From assembly GCA_019309485.1 (NCBI GenBank), contig JAFDGC010000004.1:1-64000 (forward strand): a DNA stretch of 64,000 nucleotides, given 5' to 3'. This stretch comes from Deltaproteobacteria bacterium. GTDB lineage: Bacteria > Desulfobacterota > Desulfobacteria > Desulfobacterales > UBA2156. The translations under genes and the position numbers were made by a program. The notes below the pieces were generated by a model. It saw only the letters and a list, made by a program, of their open reading frames with translations. It was not told the DNA's origin and did no database searches. This document shows positions 34,446-43,248 of the stretch, one piece after another; the first letter of the stretch is position 1, and every line of letters begins with the position of its first letter.

Positions 34446-36689
34446 CTAGGCCGGAAGTTCAATGACAAATTTCGCCCCGCCGTCGGGGTTGTCCTGTACC
34501 CGGATCAATCCGTTGTGTTCGTCGATGATGGTGGAGACGATGGTCAACCCCAGGCCCATCCCGCTTTTTTTTGTGGAAAAATTGGGTTCGAACAGCCGTG
34601 TTTTGTCGCTATCCGGAATCCCTTCCCCCGAATCCGACACTTCGATGCGCACCCGTTTCAATATGGGGTCGAAGGCCACGGCGATATGGATATAACCGGT
34701 CTCCTTGATGGCGTAAATGGCGTTTTCCACCAAATTGATAAGGGCCTGCTTGATCTGCTGGCGGTCCAGGTTCATGGGAGGAATGGAATCGGCCACGTGG
34801 ATTTGAAAATCGATGTGCCGGTATTCTTCCTTATAAAGCAAAACCGTTTCCTCGATGATGGGAATGAGCTCGCACGGCCGGAGATTGGCCACGGGAAATC
34901 GGGCGAAGGCCGAAAACTCATTGACCAGGTTCCGGATCACGTCCACATGCTCGGCGATGGTACGGGTGCACTCCTCGAAAACCGGATCCTGAATCTGCTC
35001 GGAAAATTTTCTCTTCAACCGCTGGGCCGAAAGGGCGATGGGGGTCAATGGGTTTTTCACCTCGTGGGCGATGCGCCGCGCCACTTCCCGCCAGGCTACC
35101 ATACGCTGGGCCTTTTCCAACTCCGTGAGGTCGTCGAAAACCATCACCAATCCCATATGCTCGCCGCTGTCGTCCTTTAATGCATTGATATGGATCAAAA
35201 AGCTTTTGGGCCGCCCCCCCACGGTCATCCGCAAGGGAAGTTCCACCGCATTTTTACCGGAAACCGAAAGACTTTCCATGATGTCATCGGCAAGAGTCAA
35301 GTACCGACGGTCGATGACGTCCTTGTAGCTTCGTCCTAAGATCTGGGAGGGGTTCAGGTTCAACATCTTCTCCGCGGCCTTGTTGATGGTGGTGATATAC
35401 CCCTGGGAATCCAGGGTGATGACACCCGCGGAAACGTTTTTCAGTACGATCTCCATGTACTGGCGTTTTTCTTCGATTTCCACGTTCTGTTCTTTGAGCA
35501 TGCGGGCGGACCGCTCCAGCTCCTCCCGGTTGGCCTTTAAATCCCGGGTCATCTTATTGAAGGAATCCACCAGGATCCCGATTTCATCATCCGCCGAAAG
35601 GCCGATGCGGACATTGAGGTCGCCGTCCGCCACCCGATGGGTCCCTTCCGCCAGTTCCATGATGGGGATCGTAATGGCCCTGGCCTGGTAAAAACCGAAC
35701 CAGATGGCGCAGAACATGACCAGAAGGGCCACAATGGAAAGGGTCATATAGTAGGTGACCTGGATGGGTCGCTTCAAAAGGGTCCTCTGGCGATACTCTT
35801 CAAACCCTTTGGAGATGGAGGCCAAATTCTCTGAAAGTTCCTTGGAAAGCAGGGATGACAAAACGATGAACCCTTTCAGGGATTCGTTTTTTTCCCCGTA
35901 GGGAATGCTCCCGATGGTCCGGATCAGTTCCCCCTGGGGCAGCGTCTCGATGAACGTGCGCACGCCCTCGGGTCCCCGGTCTTTTTGAAGGTTGTCGGCG
36001 GAAACGACCTTCAACGGCATCGCCTCCAGGTCCTGGGACAGGGCATAGGTGAGCCGCTTCGAGCGGGCGCTGTAGATTTCCACGGCCGGAATATTGAACT
36101 CCCGCTGCACCACCAGAGTGTAATTGGCCAGGGCATCGGCCTTTTTCGGGTCCAGAAAATTCTTGGTAGCGACCTGATAAGCGATCCGCTCCAGAAAGTA
36201 ACGGTTGTTTTCCTCTACATGGTCGTAGATCTGCCGGCCCACGTGGAGTGAATTTTCAAGGGCTTGTTCCACAGGGACGTTGAACCAAAACTCGATGCTG
36301 GTGGTAATGAAATTGATGGAAAAGATAAACAAGACGATGGTGGGCATGAGCGACAACATAATGAACGCCAGCACCAACCGTGTCCGCAGCTTGGCGCCGA
36401 TGACCTTTCGCTTCCGGTCATACAACAGCTTCACCAGGTTTCTTAAAACCAGAAAGATCAACAACAGGAGTAAAAGCAGGTTGATGTTGATCAGGATGAA
36501 CATGAGGGTGGTGTTGGAGATGGGAAACGCCGAGCCGAATTGAATGATCTTGGTTTCTGCGTATGTGAGGAGTGCCACGACGGCCGGGATCACGATGATC
36601 AGCGCGATTTCGCGCTTGCGCTTCCGACGCTCTTTTTCAGGTAACCCCGCGAAAGGCTTCGAAAACGGTTTCAAGCGCATGGCTCCCAT
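34446..36689 (-). CDS. ntrY: NtrY-type membrane sensor histidine kinase
   Basis: A 747-residue transmembrane kinase. Several N-terminal membrane helices (for example IIVIPAVVALLTYAETK and ITTSIEFWFNV region) flank a periplasmic part. HAMP follows at about residues 370-425 (IPIMELAEGTHRVADGDLNV), a PAS domain near 440-540 (KNVSAGVITLDSQGYITTI), HisKA with HEVKNPLTPIALSAQRL, and HATPase with NLVENAIYAIKE and GMGLGLTIVSTIID. The start is set to an ATG five bases after AAAGGA; the frame extends 25 residues further upstream without support. The partner regulator is directly downstream. NtrY signals in redox and nitrogen control in alphaproteobacteria; here the stimulus is unknown. Confidence 0.92.
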   Translation of the reverse strand: MGAMRLKPFSKPFAGLPEKERRKRKREIALIIVIPAVVALLTYAETKIIQFGSAFPISNTTLMFILININLLLLLLLIFLVLRNLVKLLYDRKRKVIGAKLRTRLVLAFIMLSLMPTIVLFIFSINFITTSIEFWFNVPVEQALENSLHVGRQIYDHVEENNRYFLERIAYQVATKNFLDPKKADALANYTLVVQREFNIPAVEIYSARSKRLTYALSQDLEAMPLKVVSADNLQKDRGPEGVRTFIETLPQGELIRTIGSIPYGEKNESLKGFIVLSSLLSKELSENLASISKGFEEYRQRTLLKRPIQVTYYMTLSIVALLVMFCAIWFGFYQARAITIPIMELAEGTHRVADGDLNVRIGLSADDEIGILVDSFNKMTRDLKANREELERSARMLKEQNVEIEEKRQYMEIVLKNVSAGVITLDSQGYITTINKAAEKMLNLNPSQILGRSYKDVIDRRYLTLADDIMESLSVSGKNAVELPLRMTVGGRPKSFLIHINALKDDSGEHMGLVMVFDDLTELEKAQRMVAWREVARRIAHEVKNPLTPIALSAQRLKRKFSEQIQDPVFEECTRTIAEHVDVIRNLVNEFSAFARFPVANLRPCELIPIIEETVLLYKEEYRHIDFQIHVADSIPPMNLDRQQIKQALINLVENAIYAIKETGYIHIAVAFDPILKRVRIEVSDSGEGIPDSDKTRLFEPNFSTKKSGMGLGLTIVSTIIDEHNGLIRVQDNPDGGAKFVIELPA

Positions 36690-36790
36690 CCGGTCCTTTG
36701 GATACGCTGCGAGCAGCAACGATAGTGGAGCCCGCCCGTCCTGGAGGACGCGACTCCCCGGCAAGGAAAATGCCGATTATAAGTAAGATC

Positions 36791-36833
36791 GCTTCCCTTG
36801 ACCCCGCCGTAAAAGGCGGAGCTTTCGGGAAGC
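36791..36833. other. Nested hairpin between DUF4390 and ntrY genes
   Basis: Outer arms GCTTCCC (36791-36797) and GGGAAGC (36827-36833) enclose inner arms CCGCC (36804-36808) and GGCGG (36815-36819). No U-tract follows on either strand, so this is an RNA structure or processing site rather than a terminator. Confidence 0.4.
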
Positions 36834-36879
36834 ATTCCGGCAAAAACAGACGCTCCTGATGAACGGCCCGCCGATCGAA

Positions 36880-37512
36880 TCAATAAATGAAATCCGTTGT
36901 GTACCAATCCGTTTCAAAGTCCCAAAGTGCGATAAAAAACAGGACGTAATGAAGGTAAAAGGGCAATGTCCGTTTGCTCAATTCCGCTTTGGCCCGAATC
37001 TGGTATTGCCGCCCCTTTTCCAGGCGCTCCAGCTCCACCACTTTCAGGGAATCGATTTCCGTCATCAGTTTCTGAGCTTCCAAAAAGGACCGGGTTTTAA
37101 CGGGAGGGGTGTTCTCCCAGGATCGGGTGACGGAGAACTCCTTTTTCACCGGATTGTACCGAATGGTATGGGTGACTTTCAACTCCACGATTTCTTTATC
37201 GAGCCACAGGGAACGATCTTTGTATAATTGAATGAAAAAGGAAAAGGTGGCCGGCACGCCGCTGAGAATGGCGCGTTTCATATCTTCCCGAAAGGCCCCC
37301 TCCACTCGAAGATAGAAGAGCAGGTCGTCCCGGGTGTTGGTCACGACGATATGGGTCAGTTTCGCCTCTTGTGCATACACCGGCTGCGCCGCCAAGGAAA
37401 AAGCGATCAGAATGCAAAATACCGGCGTCAACACTTGCCACAGGCGCCCGGTAAAAAAGGATCCGATCAAAGGGGGCTCCTCTTTAAAATACGGTGATCG
37501 GCGTAAAGGCAT
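36880..37512 (-). CDS. DUF4390 family exported protein
   Basis: A 210-residue protein with a signal peptide (VLTPVFCILIAFSLAAQPVYA, cleavage after VYA, residue about 47 in this frame) and a single DUF4390 domain after it, with strand patterns around LTHIVVTNTRDDLLFYLRVEG. DUF4390 genes are typically found next to ntrY/ntrX in deltaproteobacteria, as here. The start is uncertain: the ATG at 37512 borrows its G-rich site from the adjoining R1 repeat, whereas a TTG at 37470 follows AGAGGAG with good spacing. If the TTG is used, the protein is 196 residues and the signal peptide is of normal length. A periplasmic partner of the NtrY sensor is a plausible role, but not shown. Confidence 0.8.
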   Translation of the reverse strand: MPLRRSPYFKEEPPLIGSFFTGRLWQVLTPVFCILIAFSLAAQPVYAQEAKLTHIVVTNTRDDLLFYLRVEGAFREDMKRAILSGVPATFSFFIQLYKDRSLWLDKEIVELKVTHTIRYNPVKKEFSVTRSWENTPPVKTRSFLEAQKLMTEIDSLKVVELERLEKGRQYQIRAKAELSKRTLPFYLHYVLFFIALWDFETDWYTTDFIY

Positions 37513-37515
37513 CTT

Positions 37516-37601
37516 TGAAGCTCCCCCCGCTGCCCCGCAAGGCGGGATTTCCGCTTCGCTCCAACACGCTGCGGGGAATGCGCTCGCTGTTGTGGTTCAA
37601 A
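37516..37601 (+). repeat. R1 interspersed repeat, copy 3 (internal deletion)
   Basis: It matches R1 from GAAGCTCCC through GGCGGGATTTCCGCTTCGCTCC, then jumps to CGCTGCGGGGAATGCGCTCG and the GGTTCAA tail. About 26 bases containing GCGAAGC and the CAGGCAGAACC block are missing compared with copies 1, 5 and 6. The rest of the gap to lpxC shows nothing recognisable. Confidence 0.85.
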
Positions 37602-37716
37602 AAAGAGGACAGGCGGTTTCATCCGTACACCATATCCGGCGTAAAGTGCCGGACATGGGCATTTCATAACGGATACACGGGGGAATCGCAAGTCATATCG
37701 GATGGAAACGGCGGGA

Positions 37717-38586
37717 TCAGGGATCTGCGATGAAACTGGTTTCCCATGCATCCCGTCTTTTGAAAAAGGTTTTCAAGAAGGCATGATTGAACGCATGACC
37801 GGATTTGGAGATTTCCAAGTGTCCGAGGATGGGCATTCCCAAAAGGGAAAAATCTCCCAGACAATCCAGGATTTTGTGCCGGACGAATTCATCTTTCCAT
37901 CGCAGGCCGTCCGTGTTGAGGACCCGGTCCGCGTCGATGACGACGGCGTTTTCCAAAGAAGCGCCCTTGGCAAAACCATACAACTGGAGGTATTCAATCT
38001 CCTGGAGAAATCCATAGGTCCGCGCTTCGGCGATTTCTTCTCCGAATCCTTTTTCGGTCAGGGCCAGGGAAAAAAATTGGGATTGCACCACGGGATGATC
38101 ATAATGAATGCGACAGGAGATGCGGAACTCGGAATCCGGGTGCAGCACCACCGATTTTCCGTTTTCACAAAGCGCGATGGGTTTTTTGACCACGAAGAAG
38201 CACTTGGGGCTGTCCTGTTCCTGGATTCCGGCCTCCAGGATCGATGCCGTGAAAGGGCCGGCGCTTCCGTCCATGATGGGGACTTCGTAAGCGTCGACCT
38301 CCACCAGGGCGTTGTCGATGGCGAGTCCGGCAAAACTGGCCATCAGATGTTCAATGGTGGAGACGATGAGTCCCTCATGGCCGATGACCGTGGCCAGACT
38401 GGTGTCCACAACGCTGTTGATATGGGCGCAAATAGAGGGGCTTTCCGGCAGATCCACCCGCTTGAAGCGGATGCCGTAATTGACCGGAGCCGGCTTGATG
38501 GCCATTTGTACCCGTTTTCCGGAATGCATCCCGATTCCGGAACAGTGAACGGGTCGGGCGACGGTTCTTTGTTTTTTTGGAATCAT
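37717..38586 (-). CDS. lpxC: UDP-3-O-acyl-N-acetylglucosamine deacetylase
   Basis: A 289-residue LpxC of near-normal length (about 300). Zinc ligands are visible in STIEHLMASFAGL (first His) and HKILDCLGDFSLLG (second His and Asp). The N-terminal RTVARPVHCSGIGMHSGKRV is the standard opening. It catalyses the committed step of lipid A synthesis, so the organism has an outer membrane. The start at MIPKKQ is chosen on homology pattern; a long upstream in-frame extension is composed of repeats and low complexity. Its promoter overlaps a 24-bp palindrome at 38669-38692. Confidence 0.94.
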   Translation of the reverse strand: MIPKKQRTVARPVHCSGIGMHSGKRVQMAIKPAPVNYGIRFKRVDLPESPSICAHINSVVDTSLATVIGHEGLIVSTIEHLMASFAGLAIDNALVEVDAYEVPIMDGSAGPFTASILEAGIQEQDSPKCFFVVKKPIALCENGKSVVLHPDSEFRISCRIHYDHPVVQSQFFSLALTEKGFGEEIAEARTYGFLQEIEYLQLYGFAKGASLENAVVIDADRVLNTDGLRWKDEFVRHKILDCLGDFSLLGMPILGHLEISKSGHAFNHAFLKTFFKRRDAWETSFIADP

Positions 38587-38659
38587 CAATACCGTTTCTT
38601 CCCCCGCCGCACGGAAGAGGCGGTGGGAAAAGGGGTGTATCCTTTTCCTTTGAAAGATG

Positions 38660-38688
38660 CTTATACCAGGTATTGAAGGACAATTCAA
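38660..38688 (-). promoter_or_regulatory. Sigma-70 promoter of lpxC
   Basis: TTGAAT (38683-38688) and TATAAG (38660-38665) on the minus strand are exactly 17 bases apart. Transcription would start about 65 bases upstream of the lpxC ATG. Confidence 0.55.
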
Positions 38689-38692
38689 TACC
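38669..38692. promoter_or_regulatory. 24-bp palindromic operator candidate over the lpxC promoter
   Basis: GGTATTGAA (38669-38677) and TTCAATACC (38684-38692) form a perfect 9-bp inverted repeat with a 6-base spacer. It covers the -35 box and most of the spacer of the lpxC promoter, the usual arrangement for repression. The regulator is unknown. Confidence 0.55.
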
Positions 38693-38720
38693 CCCGTTGA
38701 AAAACAATCGCTCGTTTTTC

Positions 38721-38905
38721 TTTTCTTCCACGTAACTTCAACGTGTTGTTTTCGATACCGATCACGATTTCGATACCGATTTTGATAAACTCTGTACTTC
38801 TTAATATTCTTGGACCCTTGGACCCTCGAACCCTTTTTTCCTTTCAAGCACCCTCAACACGTTACTTTATGATAAATCCTTGCCAAAGGCGGGGTGCAAC
38901 GCTAA
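38721..38905. repeat. Composite repeat cluster between lpxC and comM (R3 fragments, R2 trace, TTCGATACCGAT pair)
   Basis: This gene-free stretch holds four short repeats in order: an R3 first half (TTCCACGTAACTTCAACGTG, 38727-38746), two 18-bp units beginning TTCGATACCGAT (about 38751-38787), an R2-like trace (38811-38835), and an R3 second half (38846-38905) with GTTACTTTATGATAAATCCT then GCCAAAGGCGGGGTGCAACG. In copy B, GCACCC and GGGTGC can pair to close the element. The layout looks like an R3 copy interrupted by the other repeats. With the lpxC promoter it makes up the 375-bp gap; nothing else is visible. Confidence 0.75.
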
Positions 38906-38961
38906 TCCGTTTGTCTTGTTTCACACGATCTGTTATATGCCCCAAAGGACGCAAAGGGAAA

Positions 38962-40497
38962 ATGGTTTCAAGAATCCGAAGCTGCGCTCTGATAGGAATC
39001 GACGCCTACCCCGTGGAAGTGGAAGTGGACGTCACCCCCGGGCTCCCCTCTTTTACCATCGTGGGACTCCCCGAAACATCCGTTCGCGAAAGCAAGGAGC
39101 GGGTCAAAAGCGCCATTGTCAACAGCGGCTATGCGTTTCCGGACGACCGTATCACGGTGAACCTGGCGCCGGCCTATGTCAAAAAAACCGGGACCGGGTT
39201 TGATCTGCCCATCGCCCTTGGAATCCTTTGTGCCGGCCGGACCCCTGTCGATTCCGAAGCGTCCCGGCATCTGGTGCTGGGCGAACTCTCCCTCGATGGC
39301 CGGATCAAGCCCATCAACGGCATCCTTTCCATGGTCCTCTCCGCCAAAGAAGCCGATCTTGACGGTGTTTTGGTCCCCTACGAAAACCGAATGGAAGCCA
39401 CCGTGGTTCGGGGTATGGCGGTTTATCCCGTGAGCACCCTTTCCGAATCCATGGAATTTTTTACCGGTACCCGGGACCTGATCCCGGAATCTCCGGATCC
39501 TTTTGATTCGTTGGAAATTTCTGTGGAAGCAGACGTGGACTTTTCGGAGGTTATGGGACAGGAGCACGTTAAGCGCGCATTGGAAGTGGCGGCCGCGGGC
39601 GGCCATAACCTTATCATGGTGGGCCCCCCGGGATCCGGGAAAACCATGCTGGCCCAGCGCCTGTCCACCATTTTGCCGCCCCTTTCCTTTGAAGAGGCCA
39701 TTGAGACCACCCGCATTTACAGTGTCGTGGGGATGCTCGAAAAAGAACAGCGGCTCATGCCGCGTCGCCCCTTCCGCGCCCCCCACCACACCATCTCGGA
39801 CGCCGGTCTCATCGGCGGGGGGCATATCCCGCGCCCCGGAGAAGTGAGTCTGGCCCACAACGGCGTGCTCTTTTTGGACGAGTTTCCGGAATTTAAAAAA
39901 CACGTGCTGGAAGCCCTTCGCCAACCCCTGGAAGACCAGAAGGTGACCATCTCCAGGGCCGCCTCGGCGTTGACCTTCCCGGCCTCTTTTATGCTGGTGG
40001 CGGCCATGAACCCCTGCCCTTGCGGCTACCACATGGACCCCAAGCATACCTGCCGGTGCACCGATTTTCAGATCTTCAAATACCGCTCCCGGATCTCCGG
40101 CCCCTTGATGGACCGCATCGACATCCATGTGGAGGTGCCCGCGGTACCGCGCCGGGAAATTCAGAAGGGCACCGGAGGGGAATCTTCCGCATCCATCCGG
40201 AAGCGGGTCTTGGAAGCCCGGGAAATCCAACGGCGACGCTTTGCCAAAAGCCGGATCCCCTGCAATGCCCGGATGGGCGGTCGTCATATCAAACGGCATT
40301 GCCCCCTGGACGAAAACTCCACGCATCTTTTAAATTCGGCTATGGATCGACTGGGGCTTTCCGCCCGGGCGTATAACCGGATCCTCAAGATTTCCCGCAC
40401 CATCGCCGATCTTTCAAAAGCCGAAGCCATCGCACCCGAACACGTGGCCGAAGCCATCCAGTACCGGAGCCTTGACCGCGGGAAAGAGGCGTTCTGA
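38962..40497 (+). CDS. comM: Mg-chelatase-like AAA+ ATPase, ComM/YifB
   Basis: A 511-residue protein. The N-terminal Lon-protease-like S16 fold is at residues about 1-165 ([22 protein letters not shown] region). The magnesium-chelatase AAA+ core follows, with Walker [17 protein letters not shown] and Walker [12 protein letters not shown]. The C-terminal domain has the CPCGY and C.C cysteine cluster ([15 protein letters not shown]). ComM is a hexameric helicase that promotes branch migration in natural transformation. The ATG at 38962 is chosen as it matches the family N-terminus; the longer frame runs through the repeat cluster. Confidence 0.93.
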   Translation: MVSRIRSCALIGIDAYPVEVEVDVTPGLPSFTIVGLPETSVRESKERVKSAIVNSGYAFPDDRITVNLAPAYVKKTGTGFDLPIALGILCAGRTPVDSEASRHLVLGELSLDGRIKPINGILSMVLSAKEADLDGVLVPYENRMEATVVRGMAVYPVSTLSESMEFFTGTRDLIPESPDPFDSLEISVEADVDFSEVMGQEHVKRALEVAAAGGHNLIMVGPPGSGKTMLAQRLSTILPPLSFEEAIETTRIYSVVGMLEKEQRLMPRRPFRAPHHTISDAGLIGGGHIPRPGEVSLAHNGVLFLDEFPEFKKHVLEALRQPLEDQKVTISRAASALTFPASFMLVAAMNPCPCGYHMDPKHTCRCTDFQIFKYRSRISGPLMDRIDIHVEVPAVPRREIQKGTGGESSASIRKRVLEAREIQRRRFAKSRIPCNARMGGRHIKRHCPLDENSTHLLNSAMDRLGLSARAYNRILKISRTIADLSKAEAIAPEHVAEAIQYRSLDRGKEAF

Positions 40498-40585
40498 TTT
40501 CACCCGGACTTTACATCCCATGCCCCCTGTGCCATATTTTTCTGTTTATGAACCGTGAAGACACCGCTGCAAAAGGATTTTCCAG

Positions 40586-42349
40586 ATGAACGGATTCTAC
40601 GGGCGTATCCTGAAAGTTGATCTCACCCGACAGCAATTTCAAATCGATTCCATCGGAGAGGATGTCCTGAACCGATACCTGGGCGGCAAAGGGTTGGCTT
40701 CTTATCTTTTGATGCAGCTCAATCCTGAAAGGATTTCCCCCTTTGCCCCTGAAAATTGCCTCCTTTTCGCCACAGGGCCGTTCACCGGGAGCGCGGTATG
40801 GGGATCCAGCCGATACGGCGTTTTTACCAAATCCCCCCACACCGGATTTTACAGTGAATCGTACGCCGGGGGAAAGGCTCCCGAAGCCATGGACGCCGCC
40901 GGCTTCGATGCCGTTGTGATTTCGGGGAAGAGCGCCGTACCGTGCGTCCTTGTCATCTCTCCGGAGGGGGCGGCCTTTCACCCCGCGGCCGACCTCTGGG
41001 GAACGGACACCTATACCGCCGAAGACGCCGTAAAGGAACGATTCGGCCCGAATTCGTCCTCCGGTGAAAAGGTCGGGGCCGTTGTGATCGGCCCGGCCGG
41101 TGAAAACCGGGTCACGTTTTCCGTTATTGAAAACGACTACTGGCGTTCGGCGGGCCGGACCGGCGTGGGGGCCGTCATGGGGGCCAAGCAGTTAAAGGCC
41201 GTCTTATTCAGGGGTTCCAGGCGGCGGCAACTCCACGATCCGGATGGGGTCTTGGACCTTTCCAAGGCCATCGCCGCTGCGGGCAAAGACCATCCGGTGG
41301 TCGCCGGATTCAAGACGTGGGGTACCGCCAACATGGTGGAGCGCACCAACCGGGCCAACGCGTTTCCCACACGCTACTGGTCCCGGGGACACCTTGAGGC
41401 ATGGGAGAAGATCAGCGCCCAGGCCCTGCATCAGGAGTGCCGGGTAAAACCCCGGGCATGCGCCAAGTGTTTTATCGCCTGCGGCCGCCTGAGCGAGGTG
41501 ACTTCCGGACGTCATGCAGGGCTGACGATCGAAGGCCCCGAATACGAAACCATCTTTGCCTTCGGGGGGCTGTGCATGATCGAAGACATCAAAGAAATCG
41601 CCTACTTGAACGATATCTGCGATCGTCTGGGACTCGACACCATCAGCGCCGGAAACCTGTGCGGCCTGGCCATCGAGGCCTCCCGGCGAAAGTGCATCCC
41701 CCTCGATCTCGATTACGGGGACGTGGACGGCATCGCCGGTCTTCTGTACCGGATCGCCAAAAGAAAAGGCGTGGGCGCCGATCTGGCCGACGGTACGGCC
41801 AAGGCCGCCCGCAAGTGGGGTCTGGAAGCCATCGCCGCCCATGCCAAGGGACTGGAGCCCCCCGGGTACGATCCCCGGGTGTTGAAGGGAAGCGCTTTAG
41901 CCTTTGCCGTGTCGGATCGGGGCGCCTGCCACCTGAGGGCCACGTTTCATAACCTTGAATTGAGCGGTCTTTTGGACCCGGGGGCCGTTGACGGAAAAGC
42001 CGCCCCTCTCATCGAGCATGAAAACCGGTTGACCATCATGGACACCTTCATTTTATGTCGTTTTTTCAGGACGTTTTATCCATGGGAAACCATGGCGATC
42101 CTTTTGAAGCAAGTCTGCGGGATCGAAGCCGGTGTGGAAGGCCTCATCAAACGGGCCGAGGATATTGCCCGATTGATCCGGCGCTTCAACCTGCGGGAAG
42201 GATTGACACCTGCAGACGACCACCTTTCCAAGGGCCTGTTCCGAAAAGACCTGGAGAACATCCGTCCCCTTGAGGAAGCCGAAGTGGTGCAAATGGTGCG
42301 CGAATATTACCGCCATAAAGGCTGGAACAACGACGGTATTCCGGAGTAG
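40586..42349 (+). CDS. Aldehyde:ferredoxin oxidoreductase (tungsten/molybdenum, AOR family)
   Basis: A 587-residue AOR-family protein, a little shorter than the 600-residue archaeal enzymes. The N-terminal pterin-binding domain opens with GFYGRILKVDLTRQQ. The cofactor segments GFYSESYAGGKAPEAM and SAGRTGVGAVMGAKQLKAVLF are present. The 4Fe-4S ligands are seen as CAKCFIAC (about residues 292-299) with a fourth cysteine in FILCRFFRTF near residue 490. It oxidises aldehydes to acids with ferredoxin, or the reverse. No maturation genes adjoin it, although MOSC and fdhD genes lie 8 kb away. The aldehyde substrate is not evident. Confidence 0.92.
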   Translation: MNGFYGRILKVDLTRQQFQIDSIGEDVLNRYLGGKGLASYLLMQLNPERISPFAPENCLLFATGPFTGSAVWGSSRYGVFTKSPHTGFYSESYAGGKAPEAMDAAGFDAVVISGKSAVPCVLVISPEGAAFHPAADLWGTDTYTAEDAVKERFGPNSSSGEKVGAVVIGPAGENRVTFSVIENDYWRSAGRTGVGAVMGAKQLKAVLFRGSRRRQLHDPDGVLDLSKAIAAAGKDHPVVAGFKTWGTANMVERTNRANAFPTRYWSRGHLEAWEKISAQALHQECRVKPRACAKCFIACGRLSEVTSGRHAGLTIEGPEYETIFAFGGLCMIEDIKEIAYLNDICDRLGLDTISAGNLCGLAIEASRRKCIPLDLDYGDVDGIAGLLYRIAKRKGVGADLADGTAKAARKWGLEAIAAHAKGLEPPGYDPRVLKGSALAFAVSDRGACHLRATFHNLELSGLLDPGAVDGKAAPLIEHENRLTIMDTFILCRFFRTFYPWETMAILLKQVCGIEAGVEGLIKRAEDIARLIRRFNLREGLTPADDHLSKGLFRKDLENIRPLEEAEVVQMVREYYRHKGWNNDGIPE

Positions 42350-42418
42350 CCTCTTCGGGTCGGGAATCCGGGAAAAGGATACACGATCGCCTATGGACAC
42401 CGCCGGAAAAGGCCGGGT

Positions 42419-42446
42419 TTGACAACCGCGAAAGGGTTCTTACAAT
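42419..42446 (+). promoter_or_regulatory. Strong sigma-70 promoter for the zinc-ribbon gene
   Basis: TTGACA (42419-42424) and TACAAT (42441-42446) are 16 bases apart, giving a leader of about 60 bases before the ATG at 42514. Confidence 0.6.
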
Positions 42447-42513
42447 GGAAGTGTTCGAGCCAAGGCCCAAATCGTCGACACGGCAAACGCCAAAATCATA
42501 AAGGAGAAGTTCA

Positions 42514-43188
42514 ATGGCATTTGAAACCAAGGAAGAGGTTCTGCAAAAGATCCTTTCCGAAGAAAAACCCAAATGTCCCCATTGCGGAATGGAAATGAGC
42601 CTCTGGGAGGTTCCCCCCGTGACGTTCAGTGACGGACTCGGATGGGGGGTGCCTTACCTGTACATGTGTTTCAATGATGACTGCAGCCTCTACGTGCAGG
42701 GCTGGGACAACCTGCGGGAAAACTATTCTCAAAACGCCTCTTACCGGTGCATCTGCTACCCCGGAACAAAGCAGTATGAGTGTATGCCCGTGTTCAGCCC
42801 CCAAGGCGCCCGGGGCCAGATTATCGACGACGCCGTCCTGGCCGCCGAGGAAGCGCTGAAAGCATCCATCAAGAAGGGCTTTTCCCTCCTGGCGGACTGT
42901 TACGTGGCCAAGGATATGGTACCGGTGTTGCAGATGCTCCTCGACGCGGCGGAACCGGTCCGCGTCCGCCTCAAGGCAGCGGAAATGATCGGAGATTTCG
43001 GCGAACTGGAAGCCATCGAACCGTTAAAAAACTTGAAAGTGGGAAACGAACTCCTTCAAAATAAAATCGAAGGCGCCATCACACAGATCCACGAACGGCA
43101 TTTCACGCGGGAATGCCCCTATTGTGCAGAAGTCATCAAAAAAAGGGCCAAAGTCTGCAAGCACTGCGGGAAAGATCTCACCGCTTAA
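42514..43188 (+). CDS. Protein with zinc ribbons at both ends, unknown function
   Basis: A 224-residue soluble protein. An N-terminal zinc site CPHCGMEM is followed by cysteines in MCFNDDCSLY (residues about 21-58). The middle (about 105-190) is helical with HEAT-like pairing, for example MVPVLQMLLDAAEPVRVRLKA followed by AEMIGDFGELEAIEPLKNL. A C-terminal zinc ribbon CPYCAEVIKKRAKVCKHCG closes the chain. AAGGAGAAG precedes the ATG. I do not know the family's role. It has its own near-consensus promoter, suggesting steady expression. An R1 repeat copy begins eight bases past its stop. Confidence 0.75.
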   Translation: MAFETKEEVLQKILSEEKPKCPHCGMEMSLWEVPPVTFSDGLGWGVPYLYMCFNDDCSLYVQGWDNLRENYSQNASYRCICYPGTKQYECMPVFSPQGARGQIIDDAVLAAEEALKASIKKGFSLLADCYVAKDMVPVLQMLLDAAEPVRVRLKAAEMIGDFGELEAIEPLKNLKVGNELLQNKIEGAITQIHERHFTRECPYCAEVIKKRAKVCKHCGKDLTA

Positions 43189-43195
43189 CCGCCTT

Positions 43196-43248
43196 TGAAG
43201 CCTCCCCGCTGCAAGCAGCGGGGAATGCGCTCGCTGTTGCGGTTCAAG
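43196..43248 (+). repeat. R1 interspersed repeat, copy 4 (minimal, perfect hairpin)
   Basis: Only the two ends of R1 remain: GAAGCCTCCCCGCTGC is joined directly to GCAGCGGGGAATGCGCTCGC and the tail GTTGCGGTTCAAG. The join creates a perfect 9-bp stem CCCCGCTGC/GCAGCGGGG (43204-43223) with a two-base loop. Confidence 0.85.

Noticed and set aside
38846-38905. R3 as a cyclic-di-GMP (GEMM-I) riboswitch
   Set aside because: There is a loose likeness (GATAAATCC, GGGTGCAACGCTAA) but the conserved tetraloop, receptor and GGACGCAAAGC core are not there. A covariance search would settle it.
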